The notes: generated by a model from the sequence alone, not told the origin. Shown: positions 45,150 through 57,024, counted from the stretch's first letter. The stretch: 64,000 nt of DNA from Macrotis lagotis (GCF_037893015.1 NC_133658.1:881744893-881808892), one strand, 5' to 3'. A program made the numbers and translations.

Positions 45150-45345
45150 CTGGTTGCAGTTGGAGCAACGTGATGGAAAGAAATCACTGGACCTGAAGTT
45201 CAGAGATGTGGGTTTGAATCTCCAGTTTGAATGCTTCCTGTGTGACCTGGAGCCAAGTCATTTCAATCCTTCTGAGTCTCAGTTTGTTCATCTGTAAAAT
45301 GGGGATGAGTCCAAGATGGTTCTGAGGAAAGCCCTTTATAACTCT
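45150..45345 (+). mobile_element. MIR-like SINE
   Basis: 'gatgtgggtttgaatctcca', 'ttcctgtgtgacctggagcc', 'tctcagtttgttcatctgta'. Confidence 0.6.
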
Positions 45346-45346
45346 T

Positions 45347-45545
45347 ATGTACAATAGAGATGCAAATTATGATTACTGCACACTGATGAGAAAAGCAGGG
45401 CAGATGTTAGCATCTCCCTCTCTCAGAAGAGAAAACTGAGGCTCAGATAGGGAAAGAGACTCAGTCAAGGTCACACAGAATGGTAGAGGCCAGGACTAAA
45501 GCCCAGGTCCCGGCCTGTGGCTTGCTTCCAGGCCTCTCTCTTCAT
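45347..45545 (-). mobile_element. MIR-like SINE
   Basis: 'agaagagaaaactgaggctc', 'tcaaggtcacacagaatggt' and 'cttgcttccaggcctctctc'. Confidence 0.45.
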
Positions 45546-46394
45546 TAGTGCCTCTGAACAGAGAAGGGGTAAGTAAGGAGTTAGAAACCTCTTTGGGGGG
45601 CAATTGGAGAGCACTTCAGGAGAAGGCTTTAGTGCTATGGGGCTTCAGACAAAGTGAGGTCGAGTTATAATAAGCTGGAGGCTGGGATCCTCCCCAGCCT
45701 AGCATGGATAGTGGCCAGTTGACTAGCTAACTCACCAGCTGCTTTGAACTGTCTTTTCTCCCTGGCTTCTCCAGTCCTTTCACTGTCCCCCATTTCTAAT
45801 CACCACAATCTCTCCTTTATAAGATCTGAAAAGGCTCCCAAGGTTGTGGTAGCCATTAGGACCTTCAGGGAGAGAGAGGGGGTAGATAGATTTCTGGACT
45901 AGCTCACCACTGAGGGTGAGGCCACTTCCCCTGGCTTAATCCCTCTTTGACACCTTGTCCCCCTGGCTGATGGGACTTTAACCCCAGAGAGAACAGAGGT
46001 CCAAGGAAAACCTACCTCCCCAAGTGAAGAATAGGTTCGGTTAAGCAAATCTGGGGCAGGCAAGGTCCCATGAATCCTGAATTGTCCACAGGAGTCTAGG
46101 TGGCGTCTAGGGACTTCTCCAAGGTGGACCATTATCAGACCCCAGTCTTCAACTTGGGCAGGTAGCTATCAAGGGAAGAAGTGCCCTCTCCTCAATGATC
46201 AGACAATACCAGCCCCCTTCCCCCTTCACTCCCATTCAGGTGAAGGGTCATCCTTCCTCCTGGGGCTTGGGTATACCCCTTGCCCTGCTCTCACTTCCAG
46301 GAGCCCCCATGGGTCAAGCCTTACCTATACTAACAAGTATTCAGAAGCTTCTGGCAGGAGCTGTCATTCTCAGGATTCCCCCTTCCCTACTGTC

Positions 46395-46398
<4 letters not shown>

Positions 46399-46460
<62 letters not shown>
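46399..46460 (+). repeat. (TC)n microsatellite
   Basis: About 30 TC units. It lies 80 bp upstream of the proposed 3' UTR acceptor and adds to a long pyrimidine tract. Confidence 0.95.
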
Positions 46461-46469
<9 letters not shown>

Positions 46470-46541
46470 TCCTCTCTTCTTCTTGCTGCTTTGAACCCCA
46501 CACACCTTCCTGCTCAAGTGCCATCAGTTTTTCCTCCTCAG

Positions 46542-46595
46542 ATTCTTCTCTTTGGAGCAAGTAGCCAAATAAAAGATGTTTGAAGTCAAACCTGT
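46542..46595 (+). terminator. FBXO6: Proposed FBXO6 terminal 3' UTR exon and poly(A) signal
   Basis: Follows the acceptor cctcag at 46,536-46,541. AATAAA sits at 46,568-46,573, followed by a TG-rich part ('gatgtttgaagtc', 'cctgtgatctgtg'). The terminal exon would be only about 50 nt. Confidence 0.5.
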
Positions 46596-47054
46596 GATCT
46601 GTGATTCCTGGGTGGTGGTCTCAGCGCTCTCCTTTGAAAAATGGGCAGGTAGGAAGGGGGATGAACCAAATGGTGACTTGGGTCCCTCCTACCTCTAAAT
46701 CCTGTGATCCCAGGATGGAGGGGGACCTTAGATTCTCTACCAGAGTCTGGAAGAAGGTAATAGAAGGAGTATGATCCCTCCCTCAGGCTACACCCTAGAG
46801 GCTTATCAGACTAATGATGTTACCTGAAGGAAGGAGGAATAGATAGGAGAAGCAGTATCCTAGGGATTAGGTCAGCCTAAGAACTTTCTCTCTAAAAATA
46901 GATTGGGTTCCCTAGAAAGAGGAAGCTGCCCTAGTGAGGTAGTGATCTGCCTGTCAATGGAGGAATTCATTCAGAGGCTAGAGGTTGTAGATAAGATTCC
47001 TGCATGAACTGGAATATGCCCTGTGTGGATCTGAAAATGAAACAGATAATAACA

Positions 47055-47222
47055 ACAAAATACATGTTTTTGGAAGACAGATGATCAGGGGTTTGATTCT
47101 GGCTCTGCCACCTGAGTCACTTTGAGCAAATCACTGGCCTCATTTTCTCATTGGTAAAATGAGGGGGTTGTACTCATTGACATCTCCAAAATCCCTTCTG
47201 CTCTAGATCTTGGATCTTAACC
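47055..47222 (+). mobile_element. MIR-like SINE
   Basis: 'aggggtttgattctggctct', 'cattttctcattggtaaaat', tail 'tccaaaatcccttctgctct'. Confidence 0.55.
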
Positions 47223-47304
47223 TGAGCTAAAGGGGTTACTGTGATACCGACCCAGAGAATAGAAGCACTTGCCGATTCCCAACTGGTTTTGTTTTTTGTT
47301 TTTG

Positions 47305-47447
47305 TTTTTATTTTTGCAAAGTAGTAGGGTTAAGTGACTTGCCCAAGATCACACAGGTAATTATTAAGTGTCTGGGGCCAAATTTGAACTCAGGTCTTCC
47401 TGACTGCAGGACTGGTGCTCTATCCACTATGCCACCCAACTGCCCCC
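47305..47447 (-). mobile_element. tRNA-derived SINE (short type)
   Basis: 'tttttgcaaagtagtagggt ... gcaggactggtgctctatcc ... ccacccaactgcccc', T-rich at its left side. Confidence 0.85.
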
Positions 47448-47459
47448 CACCCCCACCCC

Positions 47460-48634
47460 CAGTCTGGGGTTTTGCAGAAATGAAATTAGAGTCAAGTCCT
47501 GGAGTGAGACCCTGAGGGCCTCAAGCCTGCCTCTTCCTCTTTCCCTGAAGGCAGAATGGAAACTTGAAGGAAAGGAGAAACAGCAATTTCAAGACCTCTG
47601 ACTAGTGAGCTTGAGCCTAAAAAGTTACAGGGAGCTCACCACCCAATCAGGGGGTCTTAGGAGAAATGCATCCTCCAACACATCACCACACACATCTCTC
47701 ATCCTGAAGTCATTTATAGCTCACAACAGCTGTGGTTAAGTGTGGTCAGATGTAGCAGGCTGCAAAGAGCCCAGAAGGCAGTCCATACTAACCTAGAGGC
47801 ACAGAACTGGCCCATGTGGGAAGGGCAGGTAGGAGAAAGTGATAGCACTGAACAGAACCAGGCAGCTGGGGGAGGCAAGCACAGGTTAGATGGTTTGCTG
47901 AAGGGAAGCAGACAGAAAATGGGTTTTGGTACGATTAACCCTCTAGCCTGTCTGCAGCGACCCAGTCTGCAGCCTCATGCTAATAAGTGGGGCCCATCCT
48001 AGGACCCAGTCAGTGACACTGGTGAGTGGGGGAGGAGAGGTTGGGGAGAAGTTGGAGAGGGTTGATCCCAGCCTCCTGTCACTTCTCGGCTTAGCTCCCA
48101 ACTGCACTCTTCCTTCTGTAAAATTTGGCCTCAGTGCAGACCTGACTATGCCATTCTCCCCTTCTGAAAACCTTCAGTAGCTCATTATTGCCTCCTGATT
48201 GCAATGGGAACATCTCAGCCTGGCATTTGAGACCCTCCATAGTTTGACTCCAGCTGTACCCACTCTCTATTCCAATCAAACTAGATAATCAGCTGAGCCC
48301 CAAAGTCAGAACTGCATTATCTCCAGGACCTCCAGATATTTTCATTTTTTCCAGGTCATTGGGCCTAGAATGAATGGGCCTTTATTACATTACCTCATCA
48401 CATCACATTTTAAATGTCTATGGTCTTTTCAAAATTCAGCTCAGGTGCTACAGGGTCTCTGACAGACTCTCCTTTGATCCTTCTCCAATCCCAGTTGTTA
48501 GCATTCTCTCCTTTCTGAATTATCTTCTGTGTGAGTGCCTACTGTCATAGGATAATGAATAAGGCATGTTCTCAAATAAATCTGTGATTCAAAAAAGAAT
48601 ATGAGCTATTCACACAGCAAGAAGAATAACAATT
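47460..48634. other. Non-coding; L2-like piece at 48,110-48,560
   Basis: 48,110-48,560 ('tgaaaaccttcagtagctca', 'gcctggcatttgagaccctc', 'aattcagctcaggtgctaca') has the wording of an L2/CR1 3' end. 47,460-48,100 is unassigned. MAD2L2, expected here by synteny, is not recognisable. Confidence 0.4.
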
Positions 48635-48641
48635 AGATTTT

Positions 48642-48789
48642 TTTTTAGACTTTTGCAAGGCGATGGGGTTAAGTGGCTTGCCCAAGGCCACACAGCTAGG
48701 TCATTATTAAGTGTCTGAGGTCGGATTTGAACCCAGGCACTCCTGACTCCAGGGCCGGTGCTTTATCCACTGTGCCACCTAGCCGCCCC
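48642..48789 (-). mobile_element. tRNA-derived SINE with clear target-site duplication
   Basis: 'ttttgcaaggcgatggggtt ... ctccagggccggtgctttat ... cacctagccgcccc'. The 14-bp flank aacaattagatttt is repeated at 48,628-48,641 and 48,790-48,803 without mismatch, so it is one of the youngest insertions here. Confidence 0.95.
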
Positions 48790-48984
48790 AACAATTAGAT
48801 TTTATATGGAACTTTGTATATTATCTTATTTGTACCTCACAACAACCTTATTATTCTTATCCCCATTTAATTGATAAGGATAATCAATGTGCAGTCCAGG
48901 TACTTCAGGAAAGGCTACCTGCAGGTTGGGTGAGCTCCCTGTTCAGGGGAGGACAAGGACAAGAGTCACACCGGATGGGGAGGC

Positions 48985-49420
48985 ATGTTGCTCATCCATT
49001 GAGGAATGGCTGAACAATGGTGATATATGATTGTGATGGAATATTATTGTGCCATAAGAAATGATGAGCAGGATGCTTTCAGAAAAACCTGGGAAGACTT
49101 ACATGAACCTGATGCAAAATGAAGTGCAGAAAAGCATTGTATACAGTAATAACAATATTGTATACAGTGTTCATCTGTGAATGACTCAGCTAATCTCAGC
49201 AATACAATGATCCAAGACAATTTCAAAGGACTCATAATGAAAAATGCTATAAATCTCCAGGGAAAGAACTAATGGAATATGAATGCAAGTCAAGGCCATA
49301 CTGTTTTTCACTTTTTTTCATAGTTCTTCCACCCCCCCACTCTGTGTCTTTTCATGACTTACTGATATGAAGAACAATGCTTAAAATAAAACACTTGAGA
49401 TTTCAAAGGAAAAAAAAAAT
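48985..49420 (+). mobile_element. L1 LINE 3' end
   Basis: 'ggaatggctgaacaatggtg', then the ORF2 end (MEYYCAIRNDEQ-like, 'gtgccataagaaatgatgag'), then the 3' UTR to an A-run at about 49,420. Decayed. Confidence 0.75.
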
Positions 49421-49930
49421 TAAGTTGAATCTGACAGTAGAATGCAAACTTCCTGAGGGCAGGGACTATTTATTTCTGTCTTTGTATTCCCAAATGACTA
49501 GCACATTCCCTGAAATGTAACAGAAGTTTAACACATTTGCTGATTTTTCATTTGAATTTACCAGTGCCACCCTGCCTAAATCTTTGTAGACTACAGACAT
49601 TTAGAATCTCTCATACAATTGCCCCCACCCCCATACACATATGGACCATGCTCCATCTCTCAGTTGTTTCCATGTCAAAGAGGGCTTGACGTCATGTTTT
49701 CTGAATTGTGGACAGAGAAGAAAGAAAATATGACTTCTGGCAATCAGATAAACCTGGGCTGGAATTTTGCCTTTAATATTAGCTGTGATCATGTACAAAT
49801 TGCTCAAAACTACTCTAGGCCTCAATTTCTTTATCTTGAAAATTGTGAAATATTCACTATATCTCTCAGAGTATATGTGATGATCAGAGGAAATGAGGTG
49901 CAGAAATTGATTTGCAAAATTAAATTCCCC

Positions 49931-50070
49931 AGGGATGGCAAGGTGGTGCCATGGATAGAGCACCAGTCCTGGAGTCAGGAGGACCTGAGTTCAAATATGA
50001 CCTCAGACACTTAATAATTACCTAGCTGTGTGAACTTGGGCAAGTGCCTTGCAAAAATAAAAAAAATTAA
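49931..50070 (+). mobile_element. tRNA-derived SINE (short type)
   Basis: 'cagggatggcaaggtggtgc ... ggagtcaggaggacctgagt' with tail 'cttgcaaaaataaaaaaaat'. 'aaaattaaatt' before and 'aaaattaaatc' after form a target-site duplication. The end of the unit has a small deletion. Confidence 0.9.
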
Positions 50071-50159
50071 ATCCGCAGTTAAGTGTCAACTTTAATGACT
50101 GTAATAGAGAACTAGAGAATATCTGGGCTAAAGATAAGATTAGGTAGAAAAATTAAAAA

Positions 50160-50670
50160 TTATTAATGAGGGGGTAACAGTGTAGCAAAAAGGAAACTGG
50201 CCCAGGAATCAGAAAGACCTGGCTTCAAATCAAACCTAAAACTAATACTAGATGGTGGGACCCAGGGCAAGTCGCTTTCCCAGAAAACTTTAATATTATT
50301 AATTGCCAAGAGGGTGCCAACCTGCATTAGAGGAGGGGATTTCTGCACTTGAGAATTCCTTATACCAGTGAAATCAGTCTGATCAGAATTATTATTGTTG
50401 TTATTGTTGCTGTTATTCTTTCATGTTGGCAAAAGTCAAATAAACTGAAGATGGTAATATGAGATTACATGTGTCTGTGTTCTCCCTTGCTAGTGTAGAT
50501 ATACCCTGTAGGCCCCACAGTCTAGTTATAGTGTTTAGTAATCAGCAATGGAAAGAATGTTGGATTAGGAGAAACCTAGATTCCATCCTGATTATAACAC
50601 AGACTATGGAGACCTTGGATAATTCATGTAAGTCAAAAAGCTTCAGTTTCCTTCATTTGTAAAAATGGTT
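50160..50670 (+). mobile_element. Two MIR-like SINEs
   Basis: 50,165-50,345 ('atcagaaagacctggcttca') and 50,525-50,670 ('gaaagaatgttggattagga', 'cttcagtttccttcatttgt'), both plus strand and well decayed. Confidence 0.5.
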
Positions 50671-51398
50671 CATTGTAACAATTACACTAAGCCCTTTTTA
50701 TCTTTTTATCACTTTTTATCTTTTATCTTTTTATCATTGAACTTTAATGTCTCTGGAAAAGAGAAGAAGGCTGACATCTCTGTACAACTCTGCCTTACTT
50801 AAGTCCAATTCACACATATGTCAAGATATGTGTGACCAACCCATTGCCTTGCAAAAATTAAAAAAAAAAAAGAGATATCACCCCATGATGTCATTGGTCC
50901 TCTTCAAAAACAAAGGACCAAAAAAACCCAATACTATTAAAGAGTGGCCTGAAACAGCAAAGAATTGATTTTCCCTGGGACACAGCAAAAGCATGTCATA
51001 TGGCAAGATTTGAACCTGTTTTCCTGACTCCAAGGCCTGTCCTTTATCTACTACACTAGGTTCTCTCTTTCATTAAAAAAAAAAAAAAAAAAAGAATGTC
51101 CTCCCATACTCAGCCAACAAATATTCATTATGCAACTACTAAGTGTACTAGGTAGGCACTGTATTAAGCTCTGGAGGATACCAAGAAAGGAGCTTATGTG
51201 TTTATGCTTTCCTCATCTTGGATTTTTAAAGGATCTCCAACTTTTTCAAAGCCCATCATTTGATTTAATTCTGAATATGTAATTAGTTGGGCTGATTGAA
51301 TCATCTCTCTTTGCAGATGAGGTGCCCAGAGAAGTTAGGTAACTTTGCCCAAGTGCACACAGCTAATATGCTTAATTCTAATTAAGGAACATAAATAT

Positions 51399-51532
51399 GG
51401 GGTAGCTAGGTGGTAGTGGATAGAGCACTGGCCCTGGAGTCAGGACAACCTGAGTTGAAATCCAACCTAAGACATTTAATAATTACCTAGCTGTGTGATC
51501 TTGGGCAAGTCACTTAACCCCATTGCCTTGTG
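51399..51532 (+). mobile_element. tRNA-derived SINE (short type)
   Basis: 'ggggtagctaggtggtagtg ... caagtcacttaaccccattg'. One short deletion in the head and no long A tail. Confidence 0.85.
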
Positions 51533-51919
51533 AATTAGGCACCTATACCTAGGGTTGGAGATAAAATTTAATAAATGTAAAAATTCCCTACTTACAACTG
51601 GATTCAAATCCATTCAATTTAGCAAATATTTATTAAGCATCTGCATTGGGAGAGGCCCTAGGCTGAGTGCTATCTTGGTCTAATTCAATAAGAAAGTGTT
51701 CTTGCTCATCTTGGTGTGGCTATTTAATCCCAGGTGGCTTCTCTCTGCCTAAGGTCCAGACATTCAATATCCCCTTCTGACCTAAATTGCTTTGCAGGAG
51801 ACTCCTCTCAGCTTACCTATAAACCAGTTTCTGCATCCTATTAACATCAACATTAACACCAGAGATACATGGGGCTTCAGAAATGACTGGTTCCCAGAAT
51901 ACAGAGATCTTGTGAGATG

Positions 51920-52590
51920 AATAGTTTCCCCTTTCTCTTCTCTGACACTGTCCCCATCCTGGTCCAGGCCTTATCACCTCACACTTGGACTATTGCAAAA
52001 GCTGCTGGGGATTGACCTGTCTTGAATCTCTCCCCACTTTGTTCATCCTCCACTTAGCCATCAAAGTGATTTTACTAAAGAGAAAGTCTGACCATGTCAC
52101 ACAGCCCCTGCTCAAAGAATTCCAGTGGCTTCCTATCACTTCCAGGTTCAAATACAAAATACTCTCTTTGGCATTCAATGCCCTTCACAACCTAGATCTC
52201 TCCTACCTTTCCAGCCTTCTTATACCTTATTCCTCATCGTATAATCTCTCATCTATTGATACTGGCCTCCTAGCTATTCCAAAAACGAGACCCTCCATCT
52301 CTCAGCTCCATACATCTTTTCTGGTTGCCTTCCATGTCTAGAAGGCTCTCCCACCTCCACACTGAATACTGACTTCCCTAGTTTTCTTTAAATCTCATTC
52401 AAAATTCCACCTTCTTAAAAAAAACCCAATGCCTCTTAATTCCATTGCCTTCCGTATTACCTCCCCTGTATGTATCTTGTAGTTTATACATTGAGAGACA
52501 ATTTATTCATTCATTCATCACTTTATTTATGTTTGTTTACTTATTTTATATGTTGTTTCCCTTATTAGATTGTAAGCTCCTTCTAGCTTG
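51920..52590 (+). mobile_element. L2/CR1-type LINE, reverse-transcriptase C-terminus and 3' UTR
   Basis: A 118-codon open stretch (51,985-52,341) reads DYCKSCWGLTCLESL, KSDHVTQPLLKEFQWLPI, RFKYKILSLAFNALHNL and LSYLSSLL. This is the familiar L2/CR1 motif order (LDYCN.., SDH.TPLL..L.WLP, FK.L.L.FKALH.LAP.YLS.LL). Then a 3' UTR with 'ttagattgtaagctccttc'. A remnant, not a host exon. Confidence 0.7.
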
Positions 52591-52840
52591 TTGTTGAGTC
52601 ATTTCAGTTATGTTCAATTCTTCATGACCCCATTTAGGGTTTTCTTGGCAAAGATACTGGAGTAACTTGTCATTTCCTTCTCCAGCTCAACTTACATGTG
52701 AGAAAACTGAGGCAGACAGGGTGAAGTGACTTGCCCTAGGCACACAGCTAGTCAGTGTTCATGACAGGACTTGAACTCAAGAAAATGAAAATGAGTCTTC
52801 TTAATTTCATGTCTAGTGCCCTTGCCCCATCCTTGGCTTC
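52590..52840 (-). mobile_element. MAR1-like SINE
   Basis: 'gttgttgagtcatttcagtt', 'gggttttcttggcaaagata', 'gtgagaaaactgaggcagac', 'gtgacttgccctaggcacac'. Confidence 0.7.
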
Positions 52841-53460
52841 TTTTTGAATCTTCAGTGCTAAGCACATAGTAGATGCTTAATAACTGTCTTAAATGATTGC
52901 TTGGGTGTGACAGGGTTCACAAAGAGACAGTGTCAGACACTAGAAAGCGTACTGATCCTACATGTAAACAAATATTGTGAGCATAACCATAGGCAGTAAA
53001 TTGATCCACCTCATCCAGGATCAATGGCCAAGTCGAAGTGGAGAGATAGTTTCATCTTAGGTAATTCTATTGGCATTATCCTAAAATAATTTCCATAAGA
53101 AAATTCATATCAAATTCTATATTTAATAACTGAAGGCACAAGACAAATGCTGTAACAACTCAATGGCGTTTTTAAAAGATAACATTTGTCTAAAAACATT
53201 GTGGTATAGTAAAAGTGATGCCTTGGAGAAGTCATTTAATTTTTTCTGGGTCTGGGTTTTCTCACCTGAAAAATGACAATGGTACATTCTTGTAGATTGC
53301 TTTTAAAGTCTCCTCCACCTCTAAATATGTGAAAGCATGATCTCATCTACATCTTCCAGGTTATAACTATAGATTCCACCCTTGGGTCCCTAACCATGTG
53401 AAGTGCTGGGGTAAATTGAGAAGCAGGGTAACAGGGTTGAGGGGTGAGGGATAGAAAACA
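52841..53460. other. Non-coding stretch, no gene seen
   Basis: Mostly unassigned. A weak MIR-like part lies near 53,215-53,335 ('gcctccac'-type tail). Confidence 0.3.
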
Positions 53461-53464
53461 GCCA

Positions 53465-54802
53465 AAGGAAGGCAGAGCCCTCATGGTAGGGTAAAGGCAG
53501 GACTCCCCTGAGTTCTCCCCCAAACCCCTCCAAATACTTTTAAATAATGACTCTAAACAAATTCTAGAGGGGCAGATCCCACAAAAAGATGGAGTGAAAC
53601 AATTTTCCAGCCCAGGACAACTTAGAACTTTAGCAGGAAATTCTGTTAAACGAGGGTGAGAGAGGAGCACAGTCCATGTCCAACTTTTCATGATTCCACT
53701 TGGGATCCAGCTTGGACTGTGGCAGTGCAGACCAGCCCCAAAGAGAGAGAAGCAGATTGGGGACAAGCTTCCAGGTGACTGAATCACTGGCAGGAGAGGT
53801 TCCCGACCCACTGACACCAAAGGTAACCTGGGAGGTCAGCAGGAAAGCTCTGTGCACCTGGGTGAGAGTGGAACACAGTCCAGTAAAGCCTGTGTCAGCA
53901 CAACCTGGCCCCAGAAAACCAGGACCAGACCTGGGGAACCATTGAATCAACAGTGGTAGCAGCTTCTTCTGAAGCTCTCAGCCCACAGATGGTAAGGGAG
54001 TTGAACAAGATCAGGAGATTTCTGGAGTCTCTTTGCTAGTACTGATTCTGTTGATTTGTCCATACTCAGATCTGGGTCACAGCACTAGCAGAGCAAAGCT
54101 TGCAATATCAGGGAGCTAGCTCCCTCATCATAGTACCAGGACAAAAAGAGAGTCCCTGTGGTCACTCACAGACCAGAATACAGGTCAGGAGAGTAGGAAA
54201 TGACTCTCCTTAGATCATACCACCTTGGAAGAACTTACAGGTCCCTAAAAGTATCTCTGAAAACAGTTGCCCAAAACCTCTGACACTTAGACCAGTGTGC
54301 TCTCCACCCTGGAAGCAGACTTTAACAAAGAATTTAAAATCAAGTAATAGTTTGGGAAAATGAACAAACAACAGAACAAATTTCAATCATAGAAAATGAC
54401 TGAGTATAAGCAACAAGAAAGATCAGAACACACACTCAGAAAAAGTTAACAAAGTCAAAATTCCTATATCTAAAGCCTCCAAGAAAAATATGTTCTCAAG
54501 TCATGGAAGACCTCAAAAGGAGTTTTACAATCAAGTAAGAGAAGAAAAGGAAAAATTTGGAAGAGAAATGAGAGTAATATCAGAAAATCATGAAAAACTA
54601 ATTAATAGTATGGCAAAGGAGACATACATACACATACATATAAATACTGAAGAAAATAACTCCTTTAAAAACAGGCTAGGTCAAATTGTAAAAAGAGGTA
54701 CCAAAAAAATTAAAAACGAGAAGAATGCTTTAAAAAGCAGAATGGGTCAAATGGAAAGAGGCATAAAATTCACAGAAGAAAAATATTTCTCAAAAATAGA
54801 AT
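53465..54802 (+). mobile_element. L1/HAL1 5' end: 5' UTR with two monomers and start of ORF1
   Basis: The 5' UTR contains two related monomers about 207 bp apart (around 53,625-53,670 and 53,830-53,880: 'gtcagcaggaaagctctgtg', 'gggtgagagtggaacacagt'). ORF1 would start at the ATG at 54,360 (MNKQQNKF..), with stops soon after. A charged coiled-coil part follows (54,490-54,800). The element is split by a SINE and then by the assembly gap. Confidence 0.65.
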
Positions 54803-54808
54803 TGGTCT

Positions 54809-54822
54809 GGGGCGGCTAGGTG
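54809..54822 (+). mobile_element. First bases of a SINE cut off by the gap
   Basis: 'ggggcggctaggtg' is the standard start of the short SINE and runs straight into Ns. Confidence 0.7.
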
Positions 54823-55145
54823 NNNNNNNNNNNNNNNNNNNNNNNNNNNNNNNNNNNNNNNNNNNNNNNNNNNNNNNNNNNNNNNNNNNNNNNNNNNNNN
54901 NNNNNNNNNNNNNNNNNNNNNNNNNNNNNNNNNNNNNNNNNNNNNNNNNNNNNNNNNNNNNNNNNNNNNNNNNNNNNNNNNNNNNNNNNNNNNNNNNNNN
55001 NNNNNNNNNNNNNNNNNNNNNNNNNNNNNNNNNNNNNNNNNNNNNNNNNNNNNNNNNNNNNNNNNNNNNNNNNNNNNNNNNNNNNNNNNNNNNNNNNNNN
55101 NNNNNNNNNNNNNNNNNNNNNNNNNNNNNNNNNNNNNNNNNNNNN
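54823..55145. other. Assembly gap, 323 Ns
   Basis: Unknown sequence. The left side is inside a SINE; the right side is inside a GAA/GA microsatellite. Confidence 1.
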
Positions 55146-55440
55146 GAGAGAGAAGAAGAAGAAGAAGAAGAAGAAGAAGAAGAAGAAGAAGAAGAAGAAG
55201 GAGAGAGAGAGAGAAGAAAGGGAAAGGAAAGGATGTGGGAGAGAGGAGAGGAGGGAGAGATAATAGAAGAGAGGGAAAGGAGAGGGAAGGGAGGAGAGTG
55301 GAGTGAAAGGAAGGGAAAGGAAAAAGGGGAAAGGAAGAAAAAGGAATTGACAAGGGGGGATAAAAGGGAAGTGGGGGAATAAAAAGCAAGGTAAAAAGAA
55401 AAGGAAATCGAGAGGGAAGGGAAGTAAAAAATGAGGGGGA
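55146..55440 (+). repeat. Purine-rich tract with (GAA)n core, arm B
   Basis: Mirror of the TTC tract at 27,420-27,712, directly beside the Ns. Confidence 0.95.
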
Positions 55441-56880
55441 AAGAGAAAAGAGATAGGGGAGGGAAGTCAGAAATCTAGATTTGAATTCATAGACACCAAT
55501 ACCAACACCATCCTTCCCCCACCTGGCAGCTGAGGCAAGTAAAAGGACCTCTGATTGATTAGTAATAAAGCCCCTTGTGTCATTGACCATGGAAGTGATT
55601 GAATTTGGGGATAGGTCATAGACTATGCAGGACTTGCAAGTCACCTCATCCATCTACCCCTTCCGGATAGGATCACCCTTAAATAACCTTAATAGAAGTC
55701 AACTCACTTTAGGGTCTGTATCTGTGACATCATTGCCTTATTTAGGGGTGACCCTACCTGGGGTAGGAAGGAACCCTGGAGGGCATCCAGTCCAACTTGT
55801 ATTCAAGTAGTACTTTTTCAGTGTACCTTAACAACTGGCCAGTCAGCTTGCAGTTGACTAGGCTGGAATTCTTGGTTCTAATCCTACCTTCTCCCCTAAA
55901 TCTAAGTATCTAAAGTAACCAAAAGGTTGGAAGCTCCTTACATCAAACCAAAACTTTCTCTCTACATCTTCTGATTATTGCCTTTGTCCTCTGTGAAGTT
56001 GGGGAGACTAAACCTTCTTTCCTGAGCCAGCCCCTAAAATACCTAAAAATAGAGATTCTGCCACCCTATCTCATGCCACATCCACCCCCTGACCAAATAG
56101 CTCTCCAGATCAAACAGCTCTAATTCCTTTAAATTATCTTTCTATGTCATGGAATTGAGGCTCTCTACCATCTTAAATGCCTTCCTCTGGACTCTCCTCA
56201 GCTTATCCATGACCTGTCCAAAATATGGCGCTCAGAACTGAATTCAGGACCTTGGATAGGGGACTGATCAGGATTGTTTCATTTGTTAATGTATCCCAAG
56301 ATACCATTCCCTTTTTTTGGACTGCTGACTGAACTGTGATCCACTTAGAGCCCCAGATCCCACCCCCCTCCACCTCACAGGTATTGTTATATAACCCAGA
56401 GACATCAAACAACCCTCCTAAAGACAATGAACCAGATTAAATTGTAATTGAGAAATATTCAACAGAATTAATTTAAAAATACAATAAAACATAGATAATG
56501 TTAATATGTGGTTTTCTAAGTCAATATGTGGTCCACGGGGATCCTCATGAATCACCTGCTTCTGTCTGATTTTTGACACTACTGGTCTAGTCCTGTAGCT
56601 TTTTTTTCATAATACAATAACAAGACTTTACATCCATTTGTACTAAATTTTATCTTGATGGATTCAGCCCAACATGGAGATAGAGGATGTAGGGTATCAA
56701 GGACCATGAGTTTGTATCCAGACCCTACTTTTTTACTGTTTATGTGACTCTGGACTAGTCATTTCACTACTCTAGCCTCAGTTTTCTCAATTGTAAAATT
56801 GTGTGATTGGACCATATACTCTTTAGAGTCTTTTCTTCCTCTAAATCTGGATTCTAAGGGGAAACTATGCTACTTTCTGT

Positions 56881-57024
56881 TGTCTTTTTCCAAAGCAACA
56901 GAATTAAGTGACTTGCCCAAGGTCACATAGCTAGGCAATTAATAAAAGTGTCTGAGCTGAATTTGAATTCAGGTCCTCCTGATTCCAGGGCTGATCCTCT
57001 ACCCACTGTGCCACTTAGCTGCCT
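56881..57024 (-). mobile_element. tRNA-derived SINE, arm B copy
   Basis: Mirror of 25,832-25,975. The same insertion at the same place shows it predates the split of the two arms. Confidence 0.85.

Larger units (their letters stand above)
44207..46541 (+). other. FBXO6: Probable 3' UTR intron of FBXO6
   Basis: A strong donor (ctg|gtgagtcag at 44,207) lies 40 nt after the stop codon. A strong acceptor (tttttcctcctcag at 46,541) precedes a short stretch with AATAAA. Between them lie only repeats, including the minisatellite and a (TC)n tract. Inferred, with no transcript evidence. Confidence 0.45.

Noticed and set aside
47742-48002. An 86-codon frame considered as a MAD2L2 exon
   Set aside because: None of the known MAD2L2 motifs appear, the strand is opposite to expectation, and there is no supporting splice pattern.
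51985-52341. A 118-codon frame as a possible host exon
   Set aside because: The motif order is that of an L2/CR1 reverse transcriptase end, so it is a LINE remnant.
54790-55653. Open frames running through the N block
   Set aside because: They consist mostly of unknown residues, so they carry no information.
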